DNA of 64,000 nt from Brevibacterium paucivorans (GCF_016907735.1 NZ_JAFBCP010000001.1:62001-126000); one strand, 5' to 3'. Shown: positions 28,090-37,392, counted from the first letter of the stretch. The notes: generated from the sequence alone by a model not told the origin. Translations and numbers: made by a program.

Positions 28090-31000
28090 ATGTTCAAAAA
28101 GGTTCTGGTTGCCAACCGCGGTGAAATCGCGGTTCGCGCATTCCGTGCGGCATACGAATTGGGAGCGTCAACCGTCGCAGTATTCCCATATGAGGACCGC
28201 AACTCTGAGCACCGCCTCAAAGCTGACGAAGCGTACCTGATTGGCGAAAAGGGACACCCGGTTCGCGCTTATTTGAGCGTCGAAGAGATTATCCGTGTCG
28301 CAAAGGAATCCGGCGCCGACGCGATCTACCCCGGTTACGGTTTCCTTTCCGAGAACCCGGATCTGGCACGCGCGTGTGACGCTAATGGAATTACCTTCAT
28401 TGGGCCCGCAGCCGATGTTCTCCAAATGGCCGGAAACAAAGTCGACGCTCTCGACGCCGCCCGTCGCGCCGGCATTCCAACGCTTGCTTCGACCCGCCCT
28501 TCGGCAGACCTTGACAAATTGCTCGCCGAATCCGAAGACATGGAGTTTCCGCTCTTCGTCAAGGCAGTCGCCGGTGGTGGTGGACGTGGTATGCGTCGCG
28601 TCAACTCGCGCACTGAGCTTGTCGATGCGCTTAAGGCGGCTATGCGAGAAGCTGAAGGTGCGTTTGGCGACCCGACCGTCTTCATTGAACAGGCCGTTCA
28701 GCGACCACGCCACATTGAGGTGCAGGTTCTCGCTGACAACGACTCCAACGCTGTTCACCTTTTTGAGCGCGACTGCTCGATTCAGCGTCGCCACCAGAAG
28801 GTCGTCGAAATTGCTCCCGCTCCACACCTCGACCCCGAAATCGCACAGGCTCTTCACGAAGATGCTCTGAAGTTCTCCCGGGCCTTGGGTTACCAGAACG
28901 CCGGAACGGTCGAGTTCTTGCTCGAAACGGAAGGTCCACGTAAGGGCAAGCACGCGTTCATCGAGATGAACCCGCGCATCCAGGTGGAGCACACGGTGAC
29001 TGAAGAGATCACCGACGTCGACCTCGTGCAGTCGCAGATGCGGATTGCAGCTGGAGCTTCACTCGAAGAACTTGGCCTCACACAAGACAACATCCACATC
29101 AAGGGTGCCGCCCTCCAGTGCCGTATCACCACCGAGGACCCAGCAAACTCGTTCCGACCTGACACGGGAACCATCACCGCCTACCGCTCCGCCGGTGGTG
29201 CCGGTGTCCGCCTTGACGGCGGAACCGTCTATGCGGGCGCCGAGGTGTCGGCCCACTTTGACTCCATGCTGGTGAAGTGCACCACGCGCGGACGTACCTT
29301 TGAGCAGGCGGCTTCACGTTCCAACCGTGCATTGGCTGAGTTCCGTATCCGCGGTGTAGCTACCAACATCGGGTTCCTGCGGGCCGTCCTGGCTGATCCT
29401 GCTTTCCAGGCTGGCGACCTCGCCACGACGTTTATTGATGAACGCCCGTACCTGCTTGAAGCAAAGGTCGGTGCCGACCGTGGTTCGAAGCTTCTTGAAT
29501 ACCTGGCGAACGTCACGGTGAACCGTCCACACGGATCGTCGCCTGTTGCCCTTCAGCCCCGTGAGAAGCTTCCCGAATTCGACATTTCAGGGGAAGCACC
29601 CGCAGGTCACCGTCAGAAGCTACAAGAATTGGGACCTGAAAAGTGGGCACAGGCACTGCGCCAGGAGAACGCTCTGCGCGTCACCGACACCACGTTCCGC
29701 GATGCCCACCAGTCGCTCTTGGCAACCCGTGTGCGTACCCGCGATCTCGTGGATGTCGCACCGTATGTCGCCCGCATGACTCCTGAACTTCTCAGTGTCG
29801 AAGCGTGGGGTGGAGCTACGTACGACGTTGCCCTGCGCTTCCTCGCGGAAGACCCGTGGGAGCGTCTCGAGAAGTTGCGCGACGCCATGCCGAACCTCAA
29901 CCTGCAGATGCTTCTTCGTGGTCGTAACACGGTGGGTTACACGCCGTACCCCACCAAGGTCACGGACGCGTTCGTTGACGAAGCAACACGCACTGGTGTC
30001 GACATCTTCCGTATTTTCGACGCGCTCAACGACGTCAACCAGATGCGCCCAGCTATCGACGCCGTTCGCAACACGGGAACTGCGGTTGCCGAAGTAGCAC
30101 TCTGCTACACCTCGGACCTCAACAACCCCAACGAGAAGCTCTACACGCTCGACTACTACCTCAACCTTGCTGAAGAGATCATCGAGTCTGGCGCCCATGT
30201 CCTAGCAATTAAGGACATGGCCGGCCTGTTGCGCCCTGCAGCAGCCAAGAAGCTGGTCTCTGCTCTTCGTTCGAATTTCGACCTGCCGGTTCACGTCCAC
30301 ACCCACGACACTGCAGGTGGTCAGTTGGCGACACTCATCGCCGCTGCTGAAGCAGGGGCAGACGTCGTGGACGCAGCAAGCGCATCAATGGCGGGAACCA
30401 CTAGCCAGCCGTCGCTTTCAGCTCTGGTCGCCGCGTTTGAAAACACCGAACGCGACACCGGCCTGAACCTGCGCAATGTTGAGGACCTCGAGCCGTACTG
30501 GGAGAGTGTGCGCAACGTCTACAAGCCATTCGAATCTGGGCTTCCTGGACCCACCGGACGCGTGTACAAGCACGAAATTCCGGGCGGTCAGCTGTCCAAC
30601 TTGCGTCAGCAGGCAAACGCTCTGGGACTGGGCGAAAAGTTCGAGGAAATTGAAGACTTCTACGCGGCTGCCGACAAGATTCTGGGCCACCTCGTCAAGG
30701 TGACTCCTTCTTCGAAGGTCGTGGGTGACCTCGCACTGCACATGGTCGCTGTGGGAGCGGACCCACAGGACTTCGCTGAGAACCCACAGAACTACGACAT
30801 CCCAGACTCTGTTGTCGGATTCCTCAGCGGCGACCTCGGGGACCCTCCGGGTGGCTGGCCAGAGCCTTTCCGCACCAAGGCGCTGGAAGGACGCACCCAC
30901 AAGGCCCCTGCAAGCGAACTTTCGCCTAACGACTCCAAGCTGTTGGACGAACAGGGTGAAGTGCGTCGTGACACTCTCAACCGTCTGCTCTTCCCGCAGC

Positions 31001-31491
31001 CGGCCAAGGAGTTCCTCAGCATGCGCGATACCTACGGCGATCTTTCGGTCCTCAACACCACCGACTACCTGTACGGTCTGGAAGAGGGCGAAGAGCACGC
31101 CGTTGTCATCGACAAGGGTAAGGCGCTTCTTCTGGGCATCCAGGCAATTGGTGCGGCCGATGACCGCGGCATGCGCACCGTGATGTGCACTCTGAACGGT
31201 CAGCTGCGCCCGCTGTCGGTACGCGACGAATCCATCAAGGTTGACGTTGCGGCGGCCGAACGTGCCGACACCTCAAACCCTGGTCACGTGGCCAGCCCGT
31301 TCGCTGGTGTTGTCACCCTGCAGGTGAAGGAAGGCGATAAGGTCAAGGCGGGCCAGACGGTTGCCACGATCGAAGCGATGAAGATGGAAGCCTCGATCAC
31401 CTCCCACATCGATGGAACGGTGTCTCGTTTGGCAATTGGCCCAGTCGCGCAGCTTGAAGGTGGCGACCTAGTCGTTGTGATCGATGGCTAA
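28090..31491 (+). CDS. pyc: Pyruvate carboxylase
   Basis: Biotin enzyme that makes oxaloacetate from pyruvate, replenishing the TCA cycle. The 1133-residue single chain has the biotin carboxylase domain first (ANRGEIAVRAFRA, AVAGGGGRGMR, EMNPRIQVEHTVTEE). The carboxyltransferase barrel follows (DTTFRDAHQSLLATRVRT, IKDMAGLLRP, HVHTHDTAGG), and a C-terminal biotinyl domain has EAMKMEAS (Lys1098). AAGGAAGG precedes the ATG at 28090; an upstream ATG at 28045 is less likely. Peptide deformylase overlaps its 3' end by 8 nt. Confidence 0.97.
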   Translation: MFKKVLVANRGEIAVRAFRAAYELGASTVAVFPYEDRNSEHRLKADEAYLIGEKGHPVRAYLSVEEIIRVAKESGADAIYPGYGFLSENPDLARACDANGITFIGPAADVLQMAGNKVDALDAARRAGIPTLASTRPSADLDKLLAESEDMEFPLFVKAVAGGGGRGMRRVNSRTELVDALKAAMREAEGAFGDPTVFIEQAVQRPRHIEVQVLADNDSNAVHLFERDCSIQRRHQKVVEIAPAPHLDPEIAQALHEDALKFSRALGYQNAGTVEFLLETEGPRKGKHAFIEMNPRIQVEHTVTEEITDVDLVQSQMRIAAGASLEELGLTQDNIHIKGAALQCRITTEDPANSFRPDTGTITAYRSAGGAGVRLDGGTVYAGAEVSAHFDSMLVKCTTRGRTFEQAASRSNRALAEFRIRGVATNIGFLRAVLADPAFQAGDLATTFIDERPYLLEAKVGADRGSKLLEYLANVTVNRPHGSSPVALQPREKLPEFDISGEAPAGHRQKLQELGPEKWAQALRQENALRVTDTTFRDAHQSLLATRVRTRDLVDVAPYVARMTPELLSVEAWGGATYDVALRFLAEDPWERLEKLRDAMPNLNLQMLLRGRNTVGYTPYPTKVTDAFVDEATRTGVDIFRIFDALNDVNQMRPAIDAVRNTGTAVAEVALCYTSDLNNPNEKLYTLDYYLNLAEEIIESGAHVLAIKDMAGLLRPAAAKKLVSALRSNFDLPVHVHTHDTAGGQLATLIAAAEAGADVVDAASASMAGTTSQPSLSALVAAFENTERDTGLNLRNVEDLEPYWESVRNVYKPFESGLPGPTGRVYKHEIPGGQLSNLRQQANALGLGEKFEEIEDFYAAADKILGHLVKVTPSSKVVGDLALHMVAVGADPQDFAENPQNYDIPDSVVGFLSGDLGDPPGGWPEPFRTKALEGRTHKAPASELSPNDSKLLDEQGEVRRDTLNRLLFPQPAKEFLSMRDTYGDLSVLNTTDYLYGLEEGEEHAVVIDKGKALLLGIQAIGAADDRGMRTVMCTLNGQLRPLSVRDESIKVDVAAAERADTSNPGHVASPFAGVVTLQVKEGDKVKAGQTVATIEAMKMEASITSHIDGTVSRLAIGPVAQLEGGDLVVVIDG

Positions 31492-31978
31492 TCGCACGAT
31501 TCGTACGTTTGGGGATCCGGTTCTGCGTACAACGTGTGAGCCGGTGACCCAGTTCGGAGAGTCCACCGTCGCGCTGGCACAGGATTTGTTGGACACGGCG
31601 GCGCCGGAAGGTCGCGCCGCCGTTGCCGCCCCGCAGATCGGTATCGCTGTGCGCGCCTTTGGGTATGACTTGCACGGTCGTAGGGGAGTGGTTTTCAATC
31701 CCGAGGTCGTTGCAAGTGGCGAGGTTCGGGATATTGACGAGGGTTGCCTGTCAGTCCCGGGCCTGTTCTTCCCAACTCCTCGCTACGCGTTTGCGACAGT
31801 ACGCGGGGTCGATGAATACGGTCAGCCCGTTGAGATTTCGGGTGACGGGGTGTTTGCACAGATGTTGCAACACGAAACCGATCACTTGAACGGTGTTGTA
31901 TACGTGCAGACCTTACCGTCTGACCGTCGAAAAGAGGCCATGCGCCAGATTCGACAGTCAGACTGGTTTATGAAGTAG
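31484..31978 (+). CDS. def: Peptide deformylase
   Basis: Removes the N-formyl group from new proteins. The 164-residue product has the three family motifs in order: a variant AAVAAPQIG in place of the usual GLAAPQIG, EGCLSVP with the metal-binding Cys, and QHETDHLNG with the two His and catalytic Glu. It overlaps the end of pyc by 8 nt and is probably co-transcribed. It is short, matching the shorter actinobacterial deformylases. Its 3' end is 10 nt from that of the convergent aminotransferase gene. Confidence 0.94.
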   Translation: MANRTIRTFGDPVLRTTCEPVTQFGESTVALAQDLLDTAAPEGRAAVAAPQIGIAVRAFGYDLHGRRGVVFNPEVVASGEVRDIDEGCLSVPGLFFPTPRYAFATVRGVDEYGQPVEISGDGVFAQMLQHETDHLNGVVYVQTLPSDRRKEAMRQIRQSDWFMK

Positions 31979-31988
31979 CGAGCCCGCT

Positions 31989-33221
31989 CTACCCTTCGGT
32001 GCGTTCTGCCACGGCCGCTCGAACGCACGCAACCAGCCCCTCAATGGCTACTTCGAGCTCTTCGAGCGTGGGCATCGAAGGCGCAAGGCGAATAATTGAG
32101 TCAGTGGGGTCCTCACCGTATGGGTGCGTGGACCCCGCTGGCGTGAGTTTGACCCCAGCCTGCGCGGCGAGTTCGACGATTCGGCTAGCGGTCCCGTGCG
32201 GCACCGTGAGCGTAATGAAGTAGCCACCGTGGGGCTGTGTCCACGAAACTCCCTCAATACTGCCCAGATCACGGTCCAGCACCTTTTCTACCAGCTCAAA
32301 CTTGGGCTGGAGAATCGCCGCATGCGCCTGCATGTGGGCGCGCACACCGTCAGCGCTACGGAAGAACCGTGCGTGACGAAGGTGGTTGATTTTATCGGGC
32401 CCAATGCATGTGGGGGAGAGGCACGATTCATACCACTCCATGTTCTGCTGTGACGAGCCAATAAACGCCACGCCCGCGCCTGCCTGAGTGACCTTAGAAG
32501 TCGAGGCAAAGATCCACACGCGGTTGGGGTTGCCGGCCTTGCTGCACACATCCAGGATGTCCAGAACAGGCGCTTGGTTGTTATCATCCAAGTGGTGGAG
32601 CGCGTAAGCGTTGTCCCAGAAGAGTTTGAAGTCAGCCGACGCTGGCATCTCAGCCAACGCTTGAGCGCGTTCAGGCGACACATTGATGCCGGTGGGGTTC
32701 GAATATGCGGGGACGACCCACATGCCTTTCACGTCATCGCGGGAAGCGTATTCAGCAACCTGCTCGAGCACAGGCCCTTCGTCGTCCATCTCAATGGGAA
32801 TCAGTTCAAATCCCAGGCTTTCAGCCAGACCAAAGTGACGGTCATAGCCCGGAACAGGACATAGGATCGCGCGCTTCTTCCCGGCCCATGCGGTGCCGTC
32901 TGGTGAGTCGTGCAGTAGGTGGAACTGCAGGACTTGACTCATGAGCACCAGCGACGAATTGCCCTGCGCGAACAGCTGTTGCGTGGGCACCTGTAGAAGG
33001 GGGGAGAAGATCTCACGGAGTTCGGTCAAACCCTTCAATCCACCGTAGTTGCGCGTGTCGGTGCCATCGGCAGCCGTAGCGGTTTCGTTGGTGACGTTCG
33101 TCAGCAAATCAGCAGAGAGGTCAAGCTGTTCGACCGATGGCTTTCCGCGTGTAATGTCGAGTGACAGGCCACGTTCTTTGAACGCCGTGTACTCTTTTTG
33201 GGCGTGTGCGAGATTCTCCAT
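31989..33221 (-). CDS. Class I aminotransferase, aspartate type
   Basis: PLP-dependent aminotransferase. The 410-residue product has NPTGINVS, the FWDNAYALHHL segment with the Asp and Tyr that contact PLP, and the Schiff-base lysine in ASTSKVTQAGAGVAFIG. It resembles the MocR-like aspartate aminotransferase group of corynebacteria (AspT) more than the classical AspC, judging from the RGKPSVEQLDLS and NYGGLKGLTELRE parts; substrate is inferred. The ATG at 33221 has AGGG upstream; an ATG at 33272 would overlap the divergent gene's start. Confidence 0.85.
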   Translation of the reverse strand: MENLAHAQKEYTAFKERGLSLDITRGKPSVEQLDLSADLLTNVTNETATAADGTDTRNYGGLKGLTELREIFSPLLQVPTQQLFAQGNSSLVLMSQVLQFHLLHDSPDGTAWAGKKRAILCPVPGYDRHFGLAESLGFELIPIEMDDEGPVLEQVAEYASRDDVKGMWVVPAYSNPTGINVSPERAQALAEMPASADFKLFWDNAYALHHLDDNNQAPVLDILDVCSKAGNPNRVWIFASTSKVTQAGAGVAFIGSSQQNMEWYESCLSPTCIGPDKINHLRHARFFRSADGVRAHMQAHAAILQPKFELVEKVLDRDLGSIEGVSWTQPHGGYFITLTVPHGTASRIVELAAQAGVKLTPAGSTHPYGEDPTDSIIRLAPSMPTLEELEVAIEGLVACVRAAVAERTEG

Positions 33222-33257
33222 GAAAAAACCCTGACTTTCGTGATGCTCTATATTCAC

Positions 33258-33263
33258 TATCCT
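33258..33263 (+). promoter_or_regulatory. Candidate -10 box for leaderless EEP-family gene
   Basis: TATCCT ends 7 nt before the ATG at 33271. Confidence 0.45.
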
Positions 33264-33270
33264 AAGCATC

Positions 33271-34254
33271 ATGCTTGATGCGTTACGACGCCCCTCAGTG
33301 ATTTTCGGTGCTGGCTTTGGGGTCCTGATCAGCGTGCTCTGTTTCTTCCCCGAAGTTTTCAGCCTTCACACCGTCACTGGTTTCGTTCACTTTACTGCCA
33401 TGCGACCTTTTGCGCTTGCCGTTGTGGGTGGCGCTACGATGCTGGGTTTTCTTCTGTGGGCGTTCTGGCGGTCGCCCATGCTGCTTGCCATGCTGGTTGT
33501 AGTAGCGCTGTTTACGGGCATCGTTGGCGTCCAGTGGGCGTCAAAAGGTTTGCGTAATTCCGCCGAGGTGGCGGCCCCCTCCAGCGACAAACTCACCGTG
33601 GTAAGTGCGAACGTTCTAATCGGCAACGATTCGTACGACAGGTTGTTTAAGCGGATTAGCGACACTGACGCAGATATCGTCACGTTGCAAGAGGCCGCTC
33701 ACACGACAGTTGAGGACAAGCTTGAGAAGTTCGGGCTGTCGGATGCATATCTGGTCACACCCGAGACGCCCACTGCCTCACCCACAGACGCTGATTCTCT
33801 GGTCATGGTCAAGCACGACCTAGAGCCGGAGGTCATCGACGCGCACTCGCTCCCGTTTGCTACGGCTGGTGTACGCACCTCACTCGGCGAGTTCTATTCC
33901 ATCCACGCTCATGCTCCTGTCCAAAGTGCGGTCGAACAGCGCAATTGGGCACACAGCGTCAAGACAGAGCGTGATATTTGTGAGCGTGCCACCTTGATTG
34001 CTGGTGACTTCAACGCGACAACGGATTCGCCACTGATGCGCACTGGCAGGTGCTCAGACTCAGCCGAAGAACTCAATATGGGTGCCCGAGGGAGTTGGCC
34101 ATCCAAGTGGTCGAGTATGCTTGGTGCGCGCATCGATCACCACCTGTATAACCCCGAGTTGCTCACACCGTACAAGGGTGAAATGTTCGTGATCGACGGG
34201 AGCGATCACCGCGGTCTCGAGTTTTCGTACGCGTTTCAGGACGCTGATGGTTGA
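33271..34254 (+). CDS. Membrane-anchored EEP-family hydrolase
   Basis: Endonuclease/exonuclease/phosphatase-fold protein with an extracytoplasmic catalytic domain. The 327-residue product has three N-terminal hydrophobic segments (residues about 8-30, 43-65 and 68-90). The EEP motifs follow: VSANVL, LQEAAH, IAGDFNATTDS, RIDHHL and a final GSDHRGLEF. All catalytic positions look intact. In this family substrates range from nucleic acids to phospholipids, and the membrane anchor suggests an envelope role. The next gene overlaps it by 8 nt. Confidence 0.85.
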   Translation: MLDALRRPSVIFGAGFGVLISVLCFFPEVFSLHTVTGFVHFTAMRPFALAVVGGATMLGFLLWAFWRSPMLLAMLVVVALFTGIVGVQWASKGLRNSAEVAAPSSDKLTVVSANVLIGNDSYDRLFKRISDTDADIVTLQEAAHTTVEDKLEKFGLSDAYLVTPETPTASPTDADSLVMVKHDLEPEVIDAHSLPFATAGVRTSLGEFYSIHAHAPVQSAVEQRNWAHSVKTERDICERATLIAGDFNATTDSPLMRTGRCSDSAEELNMGARGSWPSKWSSMLGARIDHHLYNPELLTPYKGEMFVIDGSDHRGLEFSYAFQDADG

Positions 34255-34975
34255 GCCCAAGATCAGTAACCGCCTTCATGGGCGTCACTTTGGTCAGTCT
34301 CCGCAAGCGTATGAGCGTTTTCGGCCCGGATACCCCAGAGAAGCGTTGGATATCTGTGTACACGCCGCACTTGGCCCACGGGTCGCCGATATCGGCGCGG
34401 GAACTGGAAAACTCAGCGTCGCCTTGCGCGACCGCGGGCTGGACGTCACCGCGGTCGATCCGGACACCTCGGCCCTGAAACATAACCCGTGCCGCTCTTT
34501 GGTGGGGACCGCCGAAAACATTCCTTTACCCGCGGGCAGCGTCGATTTGGTGACGTTTGCGCAGTCATGGCACTGGGTCGACGCACAGGTAGCCGTCACG
34601 GAATGCGCCAGGGTTCTAACACCTGGGGGAGTAGTGGCAATTCTGATCAACCAGCTAGACGTGTCACACGAGTGGGTCATGCGGATCGCACGCATCATTC
34701 ACGCTGGCGATGTGTACCGACCGGAGTGGCGGCCTAACCTGGGTGATGCGTTTGGCGAGATTGAGGCGCATGTGAGCACGTTTTCACAGAAGCTCACGTT
34801 TGACGATCTGGTGGGGCTGGCGTCGACGCGTTCGTATTGGTTGCGTTCGGGGCAACAGCAGCGAGACAGAATCGTGAACAATCTTCGAGACTATCTGTTG
34901 AATGAAAATCCCATGGGGGAGACCTTGCAGCTGCCGTACGTGTGCCTCACCTATGTGGCGAGGTTAAATGCATAA
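34247..34975 (+). CDS. Class I SAM-dependent methyltransferase
   Basis: Small-molecule methyltransferase of unknown substrate. The 242-residue product has the SAM-binding motif I VADIGAGTGKLSVAL, an acidic AVDPD after strand 2, and a SVDLVTFAQSWHWVD motif typical of the Methyltransf_11 group. It overlaps the EEP gene by 8 nt and is presumably co-transcribed. Its stop codon is part of the stem of a terminator. No neighbour suggests a pathway. Confidence 0.85.
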   Translation: MVEPKISNRLHGRHFGQSPQAYERFRPGYPREALDICVHAALGPRVADIGAGTGKLSVALRDRGLDVTAVDPDTSALKHNPCRSLVGTAENIPLPAGSVDLVTFAQSWHWVDAQVAVTECARVLTPGGVVAILINQLDVSHEWVMRIARIIHAGDVYRPEWRPNLGDAFGEIEAHVSTFSQKLTFDDLVGLASTRSYWLRSGQQQRDRIVNNLRDYLLNENPMGETLQLPYVCLTYVARLNA

Positions 34976-35012
34976 AAGGTCAGGCAAGGAGAGTGTCCCT
35001 GCCTGACCTTTT
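34974..35012. terminator. Bidirectional terminator overlapping a stop codon
   Basis: A perfect 13-bp stem (34974-34986 with 35000-35012) flanked by A and T runs lies between the convergent methyltransferase and hsp20 genes. The left arm begins inside the methyltransferase TAA. Confidence 0.85.
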
Positions 35013-35046
35013 ACTTACGGCTCTTTAGCTGTGAGCCAGGCTTTCT

Positions 35047-35508
35047 TTAGGCCTCAGTGTTGGAGGAGCCTGCCAGTGGCGTGTTGTTTGGCTCGGTGGG
35101 CGCCGAGGTGGTGTTCCCGCTGTGGGAGATGGAAATCTTGCGTGGCTTGGCTTCTTCTGACACTGGGATCGTGAGTGTGAGAACACCGTCGCTGAAGTCA
35201 GCAACAATGCGGTCAACGGCGATCCGGTTGCCCAGAGTCAGCTGACGTGCCGCGGTTCCGGTTGGACGTTCGCGGGTGAGCCACTCGACACCTTCACCAG
35301 CTTCAACTTCACGTTCAGCGCGGACCGTCAGGGTGCGGTCTTCAACGTCAACGTCGATGCTTTCTGGGCGAACACCTGGCATGTCGATGCGTGCCACGTA
35401 GTTCTCTCCGTCACGGAACAGGTCCATGGGGAGTGTGGTGGAGTTGGATCGAGTGACTTCAGAGATGAAGCGGTCGATGTCACGGATAGGGTCAAAACGA
35501 GTAGCCAT
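35047..35508 (-). CDS. Small heat shock protein, Hsp20/alpha-crystallin
   Basis: ATP-independent holdase chaperone. The 153-residue product has an alpha-crystallin domain (residues about 28-125: YVARIDMPGVRPESIDVDVE through ISISH). The conserved dimer-contact region GVLTLTIP is present, followed by a short Ser/Thr-rich tail. AAGGAAGG precedes the ATG. A HAIR-like inverted repeat lies 34-54 nt upstream, so HspR control is likely, as known for heat-shock genes in actinobacteria. Confidence 0.93.
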   Translation of the reverse strand: MATRFDPIRDIDRFISEVTRSNSTTLPMDLFRDGENYVARIDMPGVRPESIDVDVEDRTLTVRAEREVEAGEGVEWLTRERPTGTAARQLTLGNRIAVDRIVADFSDGVLTLTIPVSEEAKPRKISISHSGNTTSAPTEPNNTPLAGSSNTEA

Positions 35509-35541
35509 AGAAGATCACCTTCCTTGTAATGAACTCTGTAC

Positions 35542-35562
35542 ATTGAGCCTAACGCACTCAAC
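35542..35562. promoter_or_regulatory. HAIR-like HspR operator of hsp20
   Basis: ATTGAGC-N7-ACTCAAC agrees with the HspR-associated inverted repeat CTTGAGT-N7-ACTCAAG at 11 of 14 arm positions and has the exact spacing. The inner TTGAG and CTCAA arms are perfect. It overlaps the expected promoter of hsp20. The hspR gene itself is not in this window. Confidence 0.7.
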
Positions 35563-35602
35563 TTTAGAAAAATTCCGTTCGCACGTTAAATCTATGCAAA
35601 AT

Positions 35603-35632
35603 AGTGGGGCCCACCCGAAGGTGAGCCCCACT
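35603..35632 (-). terminator. Terminator downstream of the RlpA-like gene
   Basis: A 13-bp stem with one mismatch and a CGAA loop (35603-35615 with 35620-35632) is followed on the minus strand by ATTTT. It lies about 75 nt after the stop codon of the RlpA-like gene. Nothing else is recognisable between hsp20 and that gene. Confidence 0.75.
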
Positions 35633-35706
35633 CAACTCTACTTAACATAATGTATATTATCGGCTAATAGCCCATAGTTGCGCTTAGCCAGCCGCGGTCA
35701 GTCGCC

Positions 35707-36525
35707 TTAGAGAACTTCGTACGAAACTGAAATAACACCACTGCTATATCCGCCCACGGCCTTCATAGCCGCTACGGACAGGTCCAGGCAACGTCCACCG
35801 ATGTACGGACCGCGGTCGTTGATGCGAACAACGGTCGTTTTGCCGTTTGCCTTATTGGTGACCTTTACACGGCTATTCATGGGAAGTGTCTTGTGCGCCG
35901 CGGTCATAGCGTTTGCATTGAAGCGTTCACCGCTCGCCGTTGGTCCGCCATGCGTGCCATCTCCGTTGCCGTACATGGACGCCTTGCACGTTCCGCCTTG
36001 GCCAGAAGCCTTCTTGTTGTGCGGCTTATTCGAGTCGTCAGCCGAAGTACCCTTCCCACCGGAAGACTTCGAGGACTTCGACGAGCTTGATGAACCCGCA
36101 GAGCTAGACGAACCCGACGCCGACTCCTCAGGTTCTTCCTTTGGAGCGTCCATCTTGACCGATGCCTTCGAGGCCTTGTTCTGCTTCTTGGCTTCTTCTT
36201 CGTGCTTCTTGACTTCGGCTACCTGCTCCGATTCGCCCTGTGGCAGAGCGAAATCAGGCTCATAGTAGTCATGAGCATTAGCCTGTGCTTCGACGTCAGC
36301 GTTCGACTCCCCCTGACCGTTGTTGACAACACCGGCTACCGCAATTGTGGCGATCGCTGCGGTAGGAATCGCAATAGCTGCCATCACTGGCGCACGACGG
36401 CCGGAAGCAAGAACTCCCGCAGCCGATACAGGTTCACCGTGGCGTCCCGCCGAGGCTTTCCGGCGACCAAACAAATCCTTAAGCGACCCGCGAGTCGCTG
36501 GCTTTGACGCAGAATGCTTACCCAT
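35707..36525 (-). CDS. RlpA-like secreted wall protein
   Basis: Double-psi beta-barrel protein related to the septal lytic transglycosylase RlpA. The 272-residue product has a basic N-terminus (MGKH...GRH), an SGRRAPVM segment at 41-48 and a hydrophobic helix to about residue 67. A charged and Ser-rich linker (about 70-175) precedes the DPBB domain (GTCKASMYG, GPTASGERFN, VRINDRGPY, LDLSVAAM). The first 67 residues closely match those of the Rpf-like gene 35 nt upstream, with which it forms an operon. Action is expected at the cell wall outside the membrane. Confidence 0.87.
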   Translation of the reverse strand: MGKHSASKPATRGSLKDLFGRRKASAGRHGEPVSAAGVLASGRRAPVMAAIAIPTAAIATIAVAGVVNNGQGESNADVEAQANAHDYYEPDFALPQGESEQVAEVKKHEEEAKKQNKASKASVKMDAPKEEPEESASGSSSSAGSSSSSKSSKSSGGKGTSADDSNKPHNKKASGQGGTCKASMYGNGDGTHGGPTASGERFNANAMTAAHKTLPMNSRVKVTNKANGKTTVVRINDRGPYIGGRCLDLSVAAMKAVGGYSSGVISVSYEVL

Positions 36526-36560
36526 AAACGTTCCTTAATACTCCTGATACCGCGCTCACA

Positions 36561-37373
36561 TTAAGCGCAGGACCACTGGCCCCAGCCAGCTTTTGCTTGC
36601 AGAATTTTTGCGCGCTTGAACTGTTCGCGCGGGTGGGCGTCGATTGGGTTGCCCTTGCCTCCAACTGAGCGCCAGGTCGCCAGCTTGAACTGGAACAGAC
36701 CAAAGTGCGCACGGTTGGCCTTGTTGATAGCACGTGGGTTAAAGGTGGATTCGCACTTGGCAATCTTGTACCAGCGCGATCCAGGCCCACCCAACATGGC
36801 CTTGATTTCTGCCGTGGACATTGGGGAAGAATAATCGCCACTAGCGTCACCGGCGCTCGCATCGGAGGACTCCCCCGACTTCGACGAGCTCTTCTTCTTT
36901 GAGCCCTTCTTTGACGAGCTCGAACCACTCGATGACGAACCAGAGGTTGACGAGGATGAAGATGAGGAGGACGACTCGGACGAAGAAGATTCGTCCGTCG
37001 ACGTTTCAGGCATTGTCACTGAAGCGTTGCCAACAGCCGCGACATTACGCGCCTGCTCTTGGGCCTGCTGAAAGTCATCCTCGTGGTGATTGACACCCGA
37101 TTCTGGTTGCTCAACGCTGATGGTTTCGGGTTGTGTGAAGGCTTCTGCCGAGGTGTCTCCACTTTGGGGTGCTCCGACAACTCCAGCGACACCGACCGCA
37201 ATAATTGCGACGGTTGGCACGGCGATTGCCGCCATGACTGGTGCGCGTCGACCCGAACTCAGAACCGTCGAAGCTGACAGCTTTTTAGATTGTGCGTGAC
37301 GACCCTTTTTCTTGGTACGAGAAAAGAGGTCAAGAACAGATCCCTGTGTACGCGAAGAAGTGTGCTTGCCCAT
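36561..37373 (-). CDS. Rpf-like transglycosylase
   Basis: Secreted peptidoglycan-cleaving enzyme of the resuscitation-promoting-factor type. The 270-residue product has the same N-terminal module as the next gene (MGKH, GRH, SGRRAPVMAAIAVPT, membrane helix at about 46-66). A long Ser-rich linker (about 120-180) and a C-terminal lysozyme-like domain (RWYKIAKCES with the catalytic Glu, HFGLFQFKLATWRSVGGKG, GWGQWSC) follow. Three GTxACGG motifs lie upstream on the coding strand, possible sites for the MtrA regulator that controls rpf and wall genes in actinobacteria. Confidence 0.87.
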   Translation of the reverse strand: MGKHTSSRTQGSVLDLFSRTKKKGRHAQSKKLSASTVLSSGRRAPVMAAIAVPTVAIIAVGVAGVVGAPQSGDTSAEAFTQPETISVEQPESGVNHHEDDFQQAQEQARNVAAVGNASVTMPETSTDESSSSESSSSSSSSSTSGSSSSGSSSSKKGSKKKSSSKSGESSDASAGDASGDYSSPMSTAEIKAMLGGPGSRWYKIAKCESTFNPRAINKANRAHFGLFQFKLATWRSVGGKGNPIDAHPREQFKRAKILQAKAGWGQWSCA

Positions 37374-37392
37374 ACGTGATGCCTTTACAATC

